A stretch of DNA of 6,137 bases from an uncultured Phycisphaerales bacterium (GTDB taxonomy: Bacteria; Planctomycetota; Phycisphaerae; Phycisphaerales; SM1A02), in the NCBI GenBank assembly GCA_946886375.1, contig CAMPIL010000228.1:1-6137 (forward strand). The letters run 5' to 3'. Below the pieces are notes generated by a model, which worked only from the letters and a program-made list of their open reading frames with translations, was not told the origin of the DNA and searched no databases. The position numbers were made by a program, and so were the translations under genes. Within the stretch, counting starts at the first letter, position 1, and each line of letters opens with the position of its first letter. This document shows positions 1-5,660 of this stretch, in pieces.

Positions 1-225
1 ACCCAGAGGTTTGGGTCACGGGACCGACTGTCGTGAGACAGTCAAGGCCCACGACCCTCACCTCGGGCCGGGCGAGCCTCGGTCGCTTGGGCGACCTTCG
101 GCACGTTCAGGTCGGGGTTCGGCCCGGCCTGATTTCGCGGCTGGCTGGCCTCTGGAAGCGGCTGTCTTGCGAGAGCGACTTCCAAAGGAGTTTCCTTCCA
201 CTCCAGCCGTGGGCTCCGACGGCTT
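1..225. ncRNA. Candidate structured RNA region (family not recognised)
   Basis: No convincing protein is encoded here, but the stretch is packed with stem-loops. Positions 13-57 form a long hairpin: GGGTC (13-17) pairs with GACCC (53-57), GGG (20-22) with CCC (48-50), CC (24-25) with GG (46-47), and GACTGTC (26-32) with GACAGTC (37-43) around a GTGA tetraloop, interrupted by a symmetric AC/AC internal loop. Positions 63-73 pair with 122-132 (11 bp, one G-U) and enclose a hairpin with GGTCGC (81-86) and GCGACC (91-96), extended by GCC 76-78/GGC 100-102. Further stems are TGGAAGCG 153-160 with 176-184 (one bulged A) and AGCCGT 205-210 with ACGGCT 219-224. I looked for the conserved cores of RNase P RNA, tmRNA, SRP RNA and rRNA on both strands and found none. 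Strand is undetermined because stems read equally well both ways; the GNRA-type GTGA loop favours plus. The feature may start left of the window. Confidence 0.4.
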
Positions 226-654
226 TCGCCGCTCGAAGCGCCTTTGTGCATCTTCCCGGTCGAACCCGCGTACCGTGATCTGCTTCCGAACTCGCAGAAC
301 CCTGCATCGCGAATTTCGCCGACCGTTCCGAACGCACTGAGCCGCCTTGCATGTCGCGGCTCGCCGGTCATGCACACCGGCGGTTGGTTTCCCTCGCACG
401 CTTGCCTTTGAGTCGACTCCTTTCGGGGCTCCTCAAACGCTTGCGAGTGAGTTCGATCAACTGAGATGCAATGTACCCGGCGCGAACAAAGATTCAATGG
501 TTTCACGCAAATGTGCACAAGCGGTGAAAAAACTGTTGTCACTCCGCTTGCGGTCCGGCGATTTCCTTGACATTCCGGGCACGGCGGCGGCGCAGTGGCT
601 TCGGTGGATGAAATGACGGATTGAAAAATTTGTGACTATTTCGCGCCGGTTTGA
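226..654. other. Gene-poor intergenic stretch downstream of mnmA
   Basis: I see no supported gene here. Open frames on both strands lack family resemblance and ribosome binding sites. What can be seen is a 6-bp hairpin, GCCGGT (363-368) with ACCGGC (376-381), a 10-bp palindrome GAGTCGACTC around 411-420, and an interrupted palindrome at 501-529 listed separately. No clear intrinsic terminator for mnmA, which ends at 655 on the minus strand, is visible: no stem followed by a T-run occurs on the minus strand just below 655. Confidence 0.5.
501..529. promoter_or_regulatory. Interrupted palindrome, operator-like
   Basis: TTTCACGC (501-508) mirrors GCGGTGAAA (521-529) with one extra base, and the centre is itself a palindrome, TGTGCACA (512-519). 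The nested symmetry over about 29 bp resembles a site for a dimeric or tetrameric DNA-binding protein. It is not followed by a T-run in either direction, so a terminator is unlikely. No promoter that I trust lies next to it, so the regulated gene is unknown. Confidence 0.25.
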
Positions 655-1872
655 TCAGAGCGCAGCGCTGATCCACCCGCCGCAGATCACCGCATCATCG
701 CTGTCGTAGCACACCACAGCCTGCCCCGCCGCCACGCCGTATTGCGGCTGGGCGAAGCGCACGCGCAGTTCATCATCACTCGTGCGGCAGACATCGGCCT
801 GCGCAGGCGGTGAGTTGTAGCGGAACTTCGCCATGCAATTGATCCATTGCTCACGCGGCGGCTCGTCGATGAGCCAGTTGGTCTCGCGCGCGGTGACTTC
901 ATCAATGCGCAGGTCTTCCTTCTCGCCCACGGTGATCGTATTGGCGACGGGATTCTTCTGCACGACGTACACGGGATGCCCCAGCGCTACGCCAACGCCC
1001 TTGCGCTGACCAATGGTGAAGTGCTGGTGGCCTGCGTGCTCGCCGATCTCGCGGCCATCACGATCGAGAATCGCGCCGGGCCTGACCGCCTGCGGCGTGC
1101 GCTGTGCGACCAGGCCCGCGTAGTCGTTGTCAGGCACGAAGCAGATTTCCTGAGAGTCCGGCTTGTCGAACACCGGCAGATTGAATTCGCGCGCCAGTTC
1201 GCGCACTCGCGACTTCTGAAACCCACCGATCGGCAGAAGCATTTCGGCCAGCCGCTCGCGTGGCGCGCCGAACAGGACGTACGACTGATCCTTGGTGTGA
1301 TCAATGCCGCGCAGAAGTCGCGGCTTTTCATGAGCGCGCTCGATCCGCGCGTAATGACCTGACGCGACATACTGCGCATCGATCTGCTTTGCGTACTCGT
1401 GCAACTTGCCGAATTTCAGCCAGTCGTTACATCGCACGCAGGGGTTGGGCGTACGGCCGGCGTTGTACTCGCCTACGAAGTAATCAATGATGCGGCCGAA
1501 ATCCTTCTTGAAGTTCACCACGTAAAACGGAATGCCGAGTTGCGCTGCCACCAGCCGCGCATCGGCGGCATCATTAATCGAGCAACAGCCCTGATGGCCG
1601 ATCTTCAGCCGCTTGGGGCCTTGCACACGCAAAGATCTGGCAGCGTCATCCCTCACTTCCCCGCGGCCGGCATCGTTGGCGCATCCGCTTGCACAAGACC
1701 GCTCGTCAGACGCGGCGTCCTCCATCAGTTCATCAAATGATTCCCCCGGCGAGCCCAGGCGCATGAAGCAGCCAACCACCTCGTGTCCCTCGCGCAGCAG
1801 CAGTGCCGCGGCGACGGACGAATCCACGCCGCCGGACATGGCGACCAGAACCTTGCGCTTGCACGATGACAT
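655..1872 (-). CDS. mnmA: tRNA-specific 2-thiouridylase MnmA
   Basis: MnmA is the cytoplasmic ATP-dependent enzyme that places sulfur on C2 of wobble uridine 34 in tRNAs for Lys, Glu and Gln, with sulfur delivered by a persulfide relay. The 405-residue product has the PP-loop SGGVDSS at residues 13-19, near the N-terminus as expected. The catalytic cysteine pair is present: Cys148 in NPCVRCN and Cys244 in DSQEICFVPDNDY. Other family segments are GHYARI, KDQSYVLF, HFTIGQRKG and the C-terminal beta-barrel part. The protein is longer than the usual ~360-370 residues, mainly because of an acidic, cysteine-containing insertion at about residues 40-95. The frame is open back to 2031, but that start would overlap the divergent gene and add 53 residues without family resemblance. 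The ATG at 1872 puts SGGVDSS at the normal distance and lies 6 nt after a TATCAT box. The stop is TGA. Confidence 0.95.
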   Translation of the reverse strand: MSSCKRKVLVAMSGGVDSSVAAALLLREGHEVVGCFMRLGSPGESFDELMEDAASDERSCASGCANDAGRGEVRDDAARSLRVQGPKRLKIGHQGCCSINDAADARLVAAQLGIPFYVVNFKKDFGRIIDYFVGEYNAGRTPNPCVRCNDWLKFGKLHEYAKQIDAQYVASGHYARIERAHEKPRLLRGIDHTKDQSYVLFGAPRERLAEMLLPIGGFQKSRVRELAREFNLPVFDKPDSQEICFVPDNDYAGLVAQRTPQAVRPGAILDRDGREIGEHAGHQHFTIGQRKGVGVALGHPVYVVQKNPVANTITVGEKEDLRIDEVTARETNWLIDEPPREQWINCMAKFRYNSPPAQADVCRTSDDELRVRFAQPQYGVAAGQAVVCYDSDDAVICGGWISAAL

Positions 1873-1878
1873 GAGAAA

Positions 1879-1884
1879 ATGATA
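1879..1884 (-). promoter_or_regulatory. -10-like box of mnmA, possible leaderless start
   Basis: On the minus strand TATCAT is followed by exactly 6 nt (TTTCTC) and then the mnmA ATG. Transcription normally begins about 6-7 nt after a -10 box, so the mRNA would begin at or next to the start codon. No Shine-Dalgarno sequence and no good -35 box are visible, which fits the TANNNT-type leaderless promoters known in several bacterial phyla. This is inference from spacing only. Confidence 0.45.
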
Positions 1885-1926
1885 GGCGAAGCGGTTCGCA
1901 CAGCCCGCGACTGATGGTCGCGGCTT

Positions 1927-1932
1927 TACAAT
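1927..1932 (+). promoter_or_regulatory. -10-like box of the RNase HII-like gene, possible leaderless start
   Basis: TACAAT is followed by 6 nt (GCCGGG) and the ATG at 1939. The spacing is identical to that on the opposite strand for mnmA. No Shine-Dalgarno sequence precedes the start and no -35 match lies 16-18 bp upstream. With the mnmA box it makes a 66-bp divergent promoter region. Confidence 0.45.
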
Positions 1933-1938
1933 GCCGGG

Positions 1939-2949
1939 ATGCTCATCTACGCAGGGATCGATGAAGCGGGATACGGGCCCATGATTGGGCCCCTGTGCGT
2001 TGCCGGCACTGCGTTTGTCGTGAGCGATCACGATCCGAATTTGGGGGGCGACATCTGCGACCTGTGGAAGCGATTGAACAAGGCAGTCTGCCGCAAGCGC
2101 ACCGACAAGCGCCGCCGCATCGCGATCGATGACTCAAAGAAACTGAAGTTGCCCAACGATTCAAACTCGCATCCACTGACGCATCTTGAGCGCGGCGTGC
2201 TCGGTTTTGCAAACGCGATGCGCCAAGGCACAATCCAAGACGCAACCCCAGGCGCGGGCGAGCGCACTGAATGCGATGATGGACTCTTCCGTTTTCTGAC
2301 CGTGCAGTGCGGCGGTGCGCCGTGGTATCAATCCACCACTCCGCTGCCTGTTGCGCACTCGTTGGACGAACTGCGAATTGCGGCGAGCAGACTCAAGCGC
2401 ACCATGCAGAACGAAGGCGTTGCGTGTTCGTTCATGCGCTGCGAAGCCATTGACGCCGATTCGTTCAATCGACAGGTCGATTTGATGGGCACCAAGTCAA
2501 GCGTGAACTTTTGCGCGGTGATGCGGCTGGTCGATTCGATCTGGAGACAGTGGCCAAAGGCGAATCTTCACGTCGTGGTGGATCGCCAGGGCGGACGGAC
2601 ACACTATTTGCGCGACTTGATGGTGTCCTACCCCGATGCGCAGGCGCAAATCCTCGAGGAGACCGACGTGCTCAGCCAATATCGGCTTGAGCATCACGGC
2701 TCGACTCTGCTGATCAGCTTTTGCGTCGAGGCGGAACGCTCGCACCTGCCGGTTGCGCTTGCTTCAATGACGGCGAAGTATGTCCGAGAATTGTTCATGA
2801 TCCGGCTGAATCGCTACTTTCAATCGCTGATGCCTGAATTGAAGGCCACTGCCGGCTACACCGAAGATGCCCGGCGGTACTTGACCGACATCGATGGCAT
2901 CATCAAACAGGCAGGAATTGAACGAAATGCGCTGGTTCGGTCGATCTAG
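1939..2949 (+). CDS. RNase HII-like protein (large, divergent)
   Basis: Probable ribonuclease H of the RNase HII fold, which cleaves the RNA strand of RNA-DNA hybrids or removes ribonucleotides from DNA with two metal ions. The 336 residues open with YAGIDEAGYGPMIGP, matching the family's GIDEAGRGPLAGP with the catalytic Asp8-Glu9 pair. DSKKL follows at 65-69, then VVVDRQGGR with Asp215 as the likely third carboxylate. The segment 266-280 ending in ALASMTAK lines up without gaps with the family's D-x13-K segment ending in AASI.AK, so Glu266 stands where the fourth Asp is usual. The end, AGYTEDARRYLTDI and then RNALVRSI, resembles the family's GY.TKEH...HRRSF tail. It is much longer than a typical ~200-residue RNase HII, with extra sequence around residues 28-60 and 72-190. 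The start is the ATG 6 nt after TACAAT; the stop is TAG. The family is likely; activity and exact substrate are not shown. Confidence 0.75.
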   Translation: MLIYAGIDEAGYGPMIGPLCVAGTAFVVSDHDPNLGGDICDLWKRLNKAVCRKRTDKRRRIAIDDSKKLKLPNDSNSHPLTHLERGVLGFANAMRQGTIQDATPGAGERTECDDGLFRFLTVQCGGAPWYQSTTPLPVAHSLDELRIAASRLKRTMQNEGVACSFMRCEAIDADSFNRQVDLMGTKSSVNFCAVMRLVDSIWRQWPKANLHVVVDRQGGRTHYLRDLMVSYPDAQAQILEETDVLSQYRLEHHGSTLLISFCVEAERSHLPVALASMTAKYVRELFMIRLNRYFQSLMPELKATAGYTEDARRYLTDIDGIIKQAGIERNALVRSI

Positions 2950-2958
2950 GAACCCGGC

Positions 2959-2985
2959 TGTAGGCCAGGCCTGCAATCGCGTTTT
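2959..2985 (+). terminator. Weak terminator candidate after the RNase HII-like gene
   Basis: TGTAGGC (2959-2965) pairs with GCCTGCA (2969-2975), 7 bp with one G-U pair and a 3-nt loop, 9 nt after the TAG stop. A short GTTTT (2981-2985) follows after 5 bases. The T-run is short and displaced, so efficiency is doubtful; it lies just before the fusA promoter, which suits a terminator. Confidence 0.3.
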
Positions 2986-2988
2986 CCG

Positions 2989-3016
2989 TTGACTCTGGCC
3001 CAAAAAAGTCTAAAGT
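2989..3016 (+). promoter_or_regulatory. Sigma70-type promoter of fusA
   Basis: TTGACT (2989-2994) and TAAAGT (3011-3016) are separated by 16 bp that include a run of six A. Both boxes match the sigma70 consensus well. Transcription would begin near 3023, giving fusA a leader of about 420 nt, long for a translation-factor gene and largely structured. Confidence 0.65.
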
Positions 3017-3058
3017 ATGGGGCTCCATCAACCCTTTGGCCGCGTTGGCCGATTGGTT

Positions 3059-3172
3059 ATGGGCAAGTTTGAGCGACCTCGTACGAAGCCGAATTCGGCA
3101 GGAGCATTCCGTTGCCTGGCGATGATGAGGACGCCCGTTAGCGCTTCAATCGGTCCCTTGGCTTGCACGTGA
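3059..3172 (+). CDS. Possible short upstream ORF in the fusA leader
   Basis: An open frame runs from ATG 3059 to TGA 3170-3172 and would encode 37 residues beginning MGKFERPRTKP. The same frame is open from an ATG at 3017, but that lies before the expected transcription start. No Shine-Dalgarno sequence is visible and I recognise no family, so it may be chance. Its stop codon falls in the 8-nt loop of the first hairpin of the three-way junction (3168-3175), so ribosomes on it would run through the outer stem. That would fit a leader-peptide control role, but this is inference. Confidence 0.2.
   Translation: MGKFERPRTKPNSAGAFRCLAMMRTPVSASIGPLACT
3088..3099. repeat. 12-bp perfect palindrome in the fusA leader
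   Basis: GCCGAATTCGGC reads the same on both strands. In RNA it would give only a 4-bp hairpin with an AATT loop. It could be a small protein-binding site or chance. Confidence 0.3.
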
Positions 3173-3254
3173 GAATGCAAGCCTGACCGGCCCGGCGCAG
3201 CGGGCCGTCACAATGGGACCGAATCCTCTGGCCGCCGTCCCCAGACGGCTTGGC
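3150..3254 (+). ncRNA. Structured fusA leader: three-way junction plus hairpin
   Basis: TCGGTCCC (3150-3157) pairs perfectly with GGGACCGA (3215-3222), 8 bp. Enclosed are two hairpins. The first is GGCTTGCA (3160-3167) with TGCAAGCC (3176-3183), 8 bp around an 8-nt loop. The second is 3184-3194 with 3201-3210, 10 bp with one bulged C and the loop GCGCAG. The junction is compact: TT on one side, no base between the hairpins, CAAT on the other. A separate stem follows: GCC and GCCGTC (3231-3239) pair with GACGGC (3244-3249) and GGC (3252-3254) around CCCA. It lies between the fusA promoter and its ribosome binding site, so a cis-acting leader element (riboswitch, protein-binding leader or attenuator) is likeliest; a separate small RNA is possible. 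I do not recognise the consensus of any known riboswitch. Confidence 0.5.
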
Positions 3255-3395
3255 AGGTCAGGGGGCGATTCCAAACAACTCAGTTCACCTTCCGTCTCGC
3301 GATGATTGTTCTCGCAGCGATACGACAGGCGAAATGCACCAGTACCGCAAACCTTCGCGGATCAGACTTCCGGTAGGTCGTCGGTGACACAGTAA

Positions 3396-3410
3396 ACCGC
3401 AGCATGCGGT
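3396..3410. repeat. Dyad before the fusA ribosome binding site, related to the downstream hairpins
   Basis: ACCGCA (3396-3401) and TGCGGT (3405-3410) are separated by GCA. The same half-sites, ACCGCA and TGCGGT, form the core of the four hairpins after fusA (5629-5863), where the arms meet around a longer centre. It ends 15 bases before the Shine-Dalgarno sequence, close enough to affect translation start. The stretch 3262-3395 before it holds nothing else I can support. Confidence 0.35.
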
Positions 3411-3425
3411 AGAAGCACGCAAACC

Positions 3426-3432
3426 AAGGAAG
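3426..3432 (+). promoter_or_regulatory. Ribosome binding site of fusA
   Basis: AAGGAAG, part of AAGGAAGTG and one mismatch from AAGGAGGTG, lies 8-10 nt before the ATG at 3441. An in-frame GTG at 3432 overlaps this site and cannot use it, so ATG 3441 is the start. Confidence 0.7.
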
Positions 3433-3440
3433 TGAAAGTC

Positions 3441-4337
3441 ATGGCCGTTGATCTCACCAAAGTACGCAACATCGGAATCGCCGCTCATATCGACGCTGGG
3501 AAGACGACAGTGACCGAGCGCATCCTGTACTACACAGGAAAGAACTACAAGATGGGCGAAGTGCACGAAGGCACTGCGACCATGGACTTCCTTGTCGAGG
3601 AACAGGAGCGCGGCATCACCATTCAGTCCGCCGCCACCACCTGCCCCTGGGATCACAAGGGCTCTGAGTACAAACTCAACCTCATCGATACCCCCGGCCA
3701 CGTCGACTTCACCATCGAAGTCGAACGCTCCCTGCGCGTCCTCGACGGCGCCGTCGCCGTCTTCGACGGCAAGGAAGGCGTCGAGGCCCAGTCCGAGACC
3801 GTCTGGCGCCAGGCCGACCGCTACAACGTCCCGCGCATCTGCTTCGTCAACAAGATGGACAAGATCGGCGCGAACTTCGAGTTCTGCCTGGAAACCATGA
3901 AGACACGCCTGGGCGCCAACGCCATCCCCGTCCAGCTTCCCATCGGCGCCTCCGAAACCTTCGAAGGCATCATCGATCTGCTGGAAATGAAGGCCTACTA
4001 CTTCGATTCCACCGAACTCGGCGCCAAGGTCGAGCAGCGCGAAATCCCCGACAACATGAAGGAAATGGCCGAACTCTTCCATCACGACATGGTCGAGCGG
4101 GCTGTCGAACTCGATGATCACCTCATGGAAAAATTCCTTGAGGATGAACACAAGATCACCCCCGATGAAATCCGCGCCGCCATCCGCAAGGGAACCATCT
4201 CCCGCCAGTGCTTCCCCGTGTTCGTCGGCTCCGCGCTCAAGTACATCGGCGTCCAGCGACTCCTCGACGGCGTCATCGACTACCTGCCCAACCCCACCGA
4301 AGTGCCCGAAGTCGAAGGCGTCGATCCGCGCGACTAG
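3441..4337 (+). CDS. EF-G N-terminal part: GTPase (G) domain up to the TAG
   Basis: This is the product if translation stops at codon 299. It holds the whole G domain with all nucleotide-binding motifs: G1 AHIDAGKT (15-22), G2 RGITI (57-61), G3 DTPGH (83-87), G4 NKMD (137-140) and G5 SALK (264-267). The G' subdomain lies between G4 and G5 at about 160-255. The last residues before the stop, [15 protein letters not shown], lie in the variable linker that follows the G domain in all EF-Gs. A free G domain could bind GTP but could not translocate tRNAs. Confidence 0.6.
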   Translation: MAVDLTKVRNIGIAAHIDAGKTTVTERILYYTGKNYKMGEVHEGTATMDFLVEEQERGITIQSAATTCPWDHKGSEYKLNLIDTPGHVDFTIEVERSLRVLDGAVAVFDGKEGVEAQSETVWRQADRYNVPRICFVNKMDKIGANFEFCLETMKTRLGANAIPVQLPIGASETFEGIIDLLEMKAYYFDSTELGAKVEQREIPDNMKEMAELFHHDMVERAVELDDHLMEKFLEDEHKITPDEIRAAIRKGTISRQCFPVFVGSALKYIGVQRLLDGVIDYLPNPTEVPEVEGVDPRD

Positions 4338-5555
4338 AACCTCAAACTCGCCCGTCCGCACACCGAAGACGCGCCCTTCTCCGCCCTGGTCTTCAAGGTC
4401 GTTTCCGATTCCCACGGCGACCTCACCTACATCCGCATCTACTCGGGCAAACTCGACAAGGGCTCGCGCGTCCTCAACCCCGTCAACGACAAGAAGGAAA
4501 ACGTCTCGCGCATCTTTGAAATGCACGCCAAGGACCGCGATCCGCTGGATTCATCCGGCGCGGGACAGATCGTCGCCGTCATCGGCATCAAGAACTCCTA
4601 CACCGGCGATACGCTCTGCGATCCGGATCACCCCATCGTGCTTGAGAAGATGGATTTCCCCGAGCCGGTGATCTCGATGGCCATCGAGCCCAACACCAAC
4701 GAGGACAAGAAGAAACTCTCCGAGGCGCTGCAGACCATCCGCCGCGAAGACCCCTCCTTCCGTTCCAACTTCAACGACGAAACCGGCGAAACCATCATCG
4801 CGGGCATGGGCGAGTTGCACCTGGAAATCATCCGCAACAAACTCATCCGCGACATGAAGATCGGCGTGAAGACCGGCAAGCCACGCGTCTCCTACCGCGA
4901 AACCATCACCGGAACCGCCAAGGACATCCGCGGCAAGTTCGTCAAGCAGTCCGGCGGTCGCGGTCAGTACGGCGACGCGGTCGTCACCGTCTCTCCCATC
5001 ACGCCCGATGAAGCCGCCGCGCAGGAACTCGATATGGAAAACGGCGTCGTCTTCGTCGATGAAATCTCCCAGGGCGTCATCCCGCGCGAATACATTCCCT
5101 CTGTGGAATACGGCGTGCGGCAGGCGGCGGCCTCGGGCATTCTCGGCGGCTACCCGGTCGTCAACGTCAAGTGCGAACTGGTCTACGGTTCCTACCACGA
5201 TGTCGACTCCAGCCAGATCGCCTTCGAACAAGCCGGCGCGCTGGCCTTCCGCGAAGCCTGCACGCGCGCGGGTCTGGCTCTGCTGGAACCGATCATGAAG
5301 GTCGTGATCGTGACGCCCGATGAGTTCTTCGGCTCGGTCAGCGGCGACCTGTCCAGCCGCCGCGGGCAGATCGTGGATTCGGAACTGCGCGGCGTGGTGC
5401 GCGTCATCACCGCCGAAGTCCCGCTCTCGGAAATGTTCGGCTACACCACAGTGCTTCGCGGCATGACCCAGGGCCGCGCAACAAGCACGATGGAGCCTGC
5501 CGAATATCGCCAGATGCCCAATCGCCTGCAAGATGAGGTGTTGGAGAAGGCGTGA
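3441..5555 (+). CDS. fusA: Elongation factor G, frame intact but interrupted by an in-frame TAG at codon 299
   Basis: EF-G is the cytoplasmic GTPase that drives translocation of mRNA and tRNAs through the ribosome and, with ribosome recycling factor, splits the ribosome after termination. Read through the TAG, the product is 704 residues, the normal EF-G length, with all five domains in order and ending [13 protein letters not shown], then TGA. The only lesion is TAG at 4335-4337, in the linker between the G domain and domain II; no frameshift or other stop is present. Codons ending in C are strongly preferred on both sides, as in a highly expressed gene, so decay has not set in. Without decoding of the TAG the cell would make a 298-residue G domain, and the next in-frame ATG is 4521. 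The gene stands alone, without rpsL, rpsG or tuf beside it. Possible explanations are a base-call error, a fresh nonsense mutation (perhaps in one of several EF-G copies), or amber decoding. Confidence 0.9.
4335..4337 (+). other. In-frame amber codon inside fusA
   Basis: The codons run GAC TAG AAC CTC AAA CTC. The residue lies in a poorly conserved linker, so the original amino acid cannot be read with confidence; a single change from CAG (Gln), AAG (Lys), GAG (Glu) or TAC (Tyr) would give TAG. TAG also ends the RNase HII-like gene in this window (2947-2949), which argues against a genome-wide sense reassignment of TAG. The following bases do not match the known CAA-TTA readthrough context. 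Confidence 0.9.
4338..5555 (+). CDS. EF-G C-terminal part: domains II-V after the TAG
   Basis: Domain II begins with [10 protein letters not shown] at residues 311-320. Domain III covers about 409-485, with [10 protein letters not shown] and [10 protein letters not shown]. Domain IV, which enters the decoding centre, spans about 486-611, with SGGRGQYG at 504-511 and the conserved tip histidine His586 in GSYHDVDSS. Domain V (about 612-690) contains LLEPIMKV and PLSEMFGY. Between the TAG and ATG 4521 there is no in-frame ATG, GTG or TTG, and no Shine-Dalgarno sequence sits at a useful distance from 4521. Starting at 4521 would also remove 50 residues of domain II. Separate translation of this half is therefore unlikely, and it makes sense only as the continuation of the first half. 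Confidence 0.6.
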   Translation, partial: NLKLARPHTEDAPFSALVFKVVSDSHGDLTYIRIYSGKLDKGSRVLNPVNDKKENVSRIFEMHAKDRDPLDSSGAGQIVAVIGIKNSYTGDTLCDPDHPIVLEKMDFPEPVISMAIEPNTNEDKKKLSEALQTIRREDPSFRSNFNDETGETIIAGMGELHLEIIRNKLIRDMKIGVKTGKPRVSYRETITGTAKDIRGKFVKQSGGRGQYGDAVVTVSPITPDEAAAQELDMENGVVFVDEISQGVIPREYIPSVEYGVRQAAASGILGGYPVVNVKCELVYGSYHDVDSSQIAFEQAGALAFREACTRAGLALLEPIMKVVIVTPDEFFGSVSGDLSSRRGQIVDSELRGVVRVITAEVPLSEMFGYTTVLRGMTQGRATSTMEPAEYRQMPNRLQDEVLEKA

Positions 5556-5603
5556 TGAGCGCAGCGAATCAATGAAACGACGCGGCTCGCCGCGAATTCG
5601 AAG

Positions 5604-5617
5604 TGTCGCAAGCGACA
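5604..5617 (+). repeat. Small hairpin between the fusA stop and its terminator
   Basis: TGTCG (5604-5608) pairs with CGACA (5613-5617) around CAAG. A second dyad lies just before it, CGCGGC (5581-5586) and GCCGCG (5589-5594), with only two bases between the arms. Both are GC-rich and could protect the 3' end of the mRNA. No function can be assigned. Confidence 0.3.
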
Positions 5618-5628
5618 TGGAATTGACC

Positions 5629-5660
5629 AAGCACCGCATGAAAATGCGGTGCTTTTTCTT
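5629..5660 (+). terminator. Intrinsic terminator of fusA (hairpin copy 1)
   Basis: AAGCACCGCAT (5629-5639) pairs perfectly with ATGCGGTGCTT (5644-5654) around a GAAA (GNRA) tetraloop. The T-rich tract TTTTTCTT overlaps the end of the stem. It lies 73 bp after the fusA TGA. Its core is shared with three further hairpins downstream, which lack the T-tract. Confidence 0.8.

Noticed and set aside
33..43. Resemblance of GTCGTGAGACAG to a 23S rRNA segment
   Set aside because: Flanking bases do not match 23S rRNA on either side; the match is explained by the GACTGTC-GTGA-GACAGTC hairpin.
1..60. Minus-strand GACTGTC/GACAGTC resembling the 3' part of RNase P RNA
   Set aside because: The conserved P4 strands and the AACCCGGCTTA segment are missing in this region on both strands.
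42..542. 166-residue minus-strand open frame in the left region
   Set aside because: Composition looks like translated structured RNA, there is no ribosome binding site and no recognisable domain. Overlapping frames on the other strand are equally poor.
567..572. Consensus -35 box TTGACA
   Set aside because: No -10-like hexamer lies 16-18 bp downstream; the region there is a GGCGGCGGCG run.
1873..2031. N-terminal extension of MnmA to an ATG at 2031
   Set aside because: Would overlap the divergent RNase HII-like gene, and the 53 extra residues do not resemble MnmA. The start at 1872 matches family spacing and the TATCAT box.
3285..4526. 413-residue open frame antisense to fusA
   Set aside because: Shadow of the strong codon bias of fusA; Asp/Gly/Val-rich with no family resemblance, and it runs over the real gene and its leader.
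4521..5555. Separate EF-G C-terminal gene starting at ATG 4521 (a naturally split EF-G)
   Set aside because: It would begin within domain II, with no Shine-Dalgarno sequence at a suitable distance; interruption of one gene is the simpler reading.
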